This document shows positions 5,777-5,793 of a stretch of DNA of 5,793 bases, one piece after another (position 1 is the stretch's first letter; the number at the start of each line of letters is the position of its first letter). The notes beneath the pieces were generated by a model, which did not search any database, had not been told where the DNA came from, and saw nothing but the letters and a program-made list of their open reading frames with translations. The DNA is from Candidatus Harrisonbacteria bacterium RIFOXYD1_FULL_40_9 (GTDB taxonomy: Bacteria > Patescibacteriota > Minisyncoccia > UBA6257 > XYD1-FULL-40-9): assembly GCA_001818015.1 (NCBI GenBank), contig MHJO01000013.1:8791-14583 (forward strand), written 5' to 3'. A program made the translations under genes and the position numbers.

Positions 5777-5793
5777 TATTCCTCAATGTTTAA

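Overview
The window is a gene-dense, AT-leaning bacterial chromosomal segment carrying housekeeping genes. Very short spacers, a strongly shortened SMC protein, divergent but recognisable RecR and CysRS, and starts mostly without Shine-Dalgarno sequences together suggest a small-genome lineage, most likely Candidate Phyla Radiation (Patescibacteria, Parcubacteria-like). That placement is inferred from gene style; there is no rRNA or other decisive marker here. The standard code fits: five genes stop at TAA, one (dnaB) at TGA, and no frame needs recoding.

Layout. On the + strand are the 3' two-thirds of cysS (cysteinyl-tRNA synthetase, cut by the window edge), dnaB (replicative helicase) 3 nt later, and, after an 85-nt spacer rich in inverted repeats, recR (recombination mediator). 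On the - strand, read from the right edge leftwards, are smc (a 687-residue compact SMC ATPase), a 114-residue three-helix membrane protein of unknown function, and rplU (ribosomal protein bL21). The two groups converge: recR and rplU meet stop codon to stop codon with no base between them.

Function. dnaB, recR and smc serve replication, repair and chromosome organisation; cysS and rplU serve translation. Tight spacing suggests cotranscription of cysS-dnaB and of smc-membrane protein-rplU. The longer non-coding stretches are the dnaB-recR spacer (two nested dyads, two TATAAT hexamers on opposite strands) and the 42 nt before smc (a perfect 9-bp dyad overlapping a -10-like hexamer). No gene-free stretch exceeds 300 bases.

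I found no mobile element, CRISPR array, RNA gene, toxin-antitoxin pair or obvious new multi-gene system. The points most worth a second look are the SMC without a recognisable hinge, the CysRS with Asp at a zinc-ligand Cys position and no cysteine in its visible part, the altered RecR TOPRIM segment, and the dyads before recR and smc.
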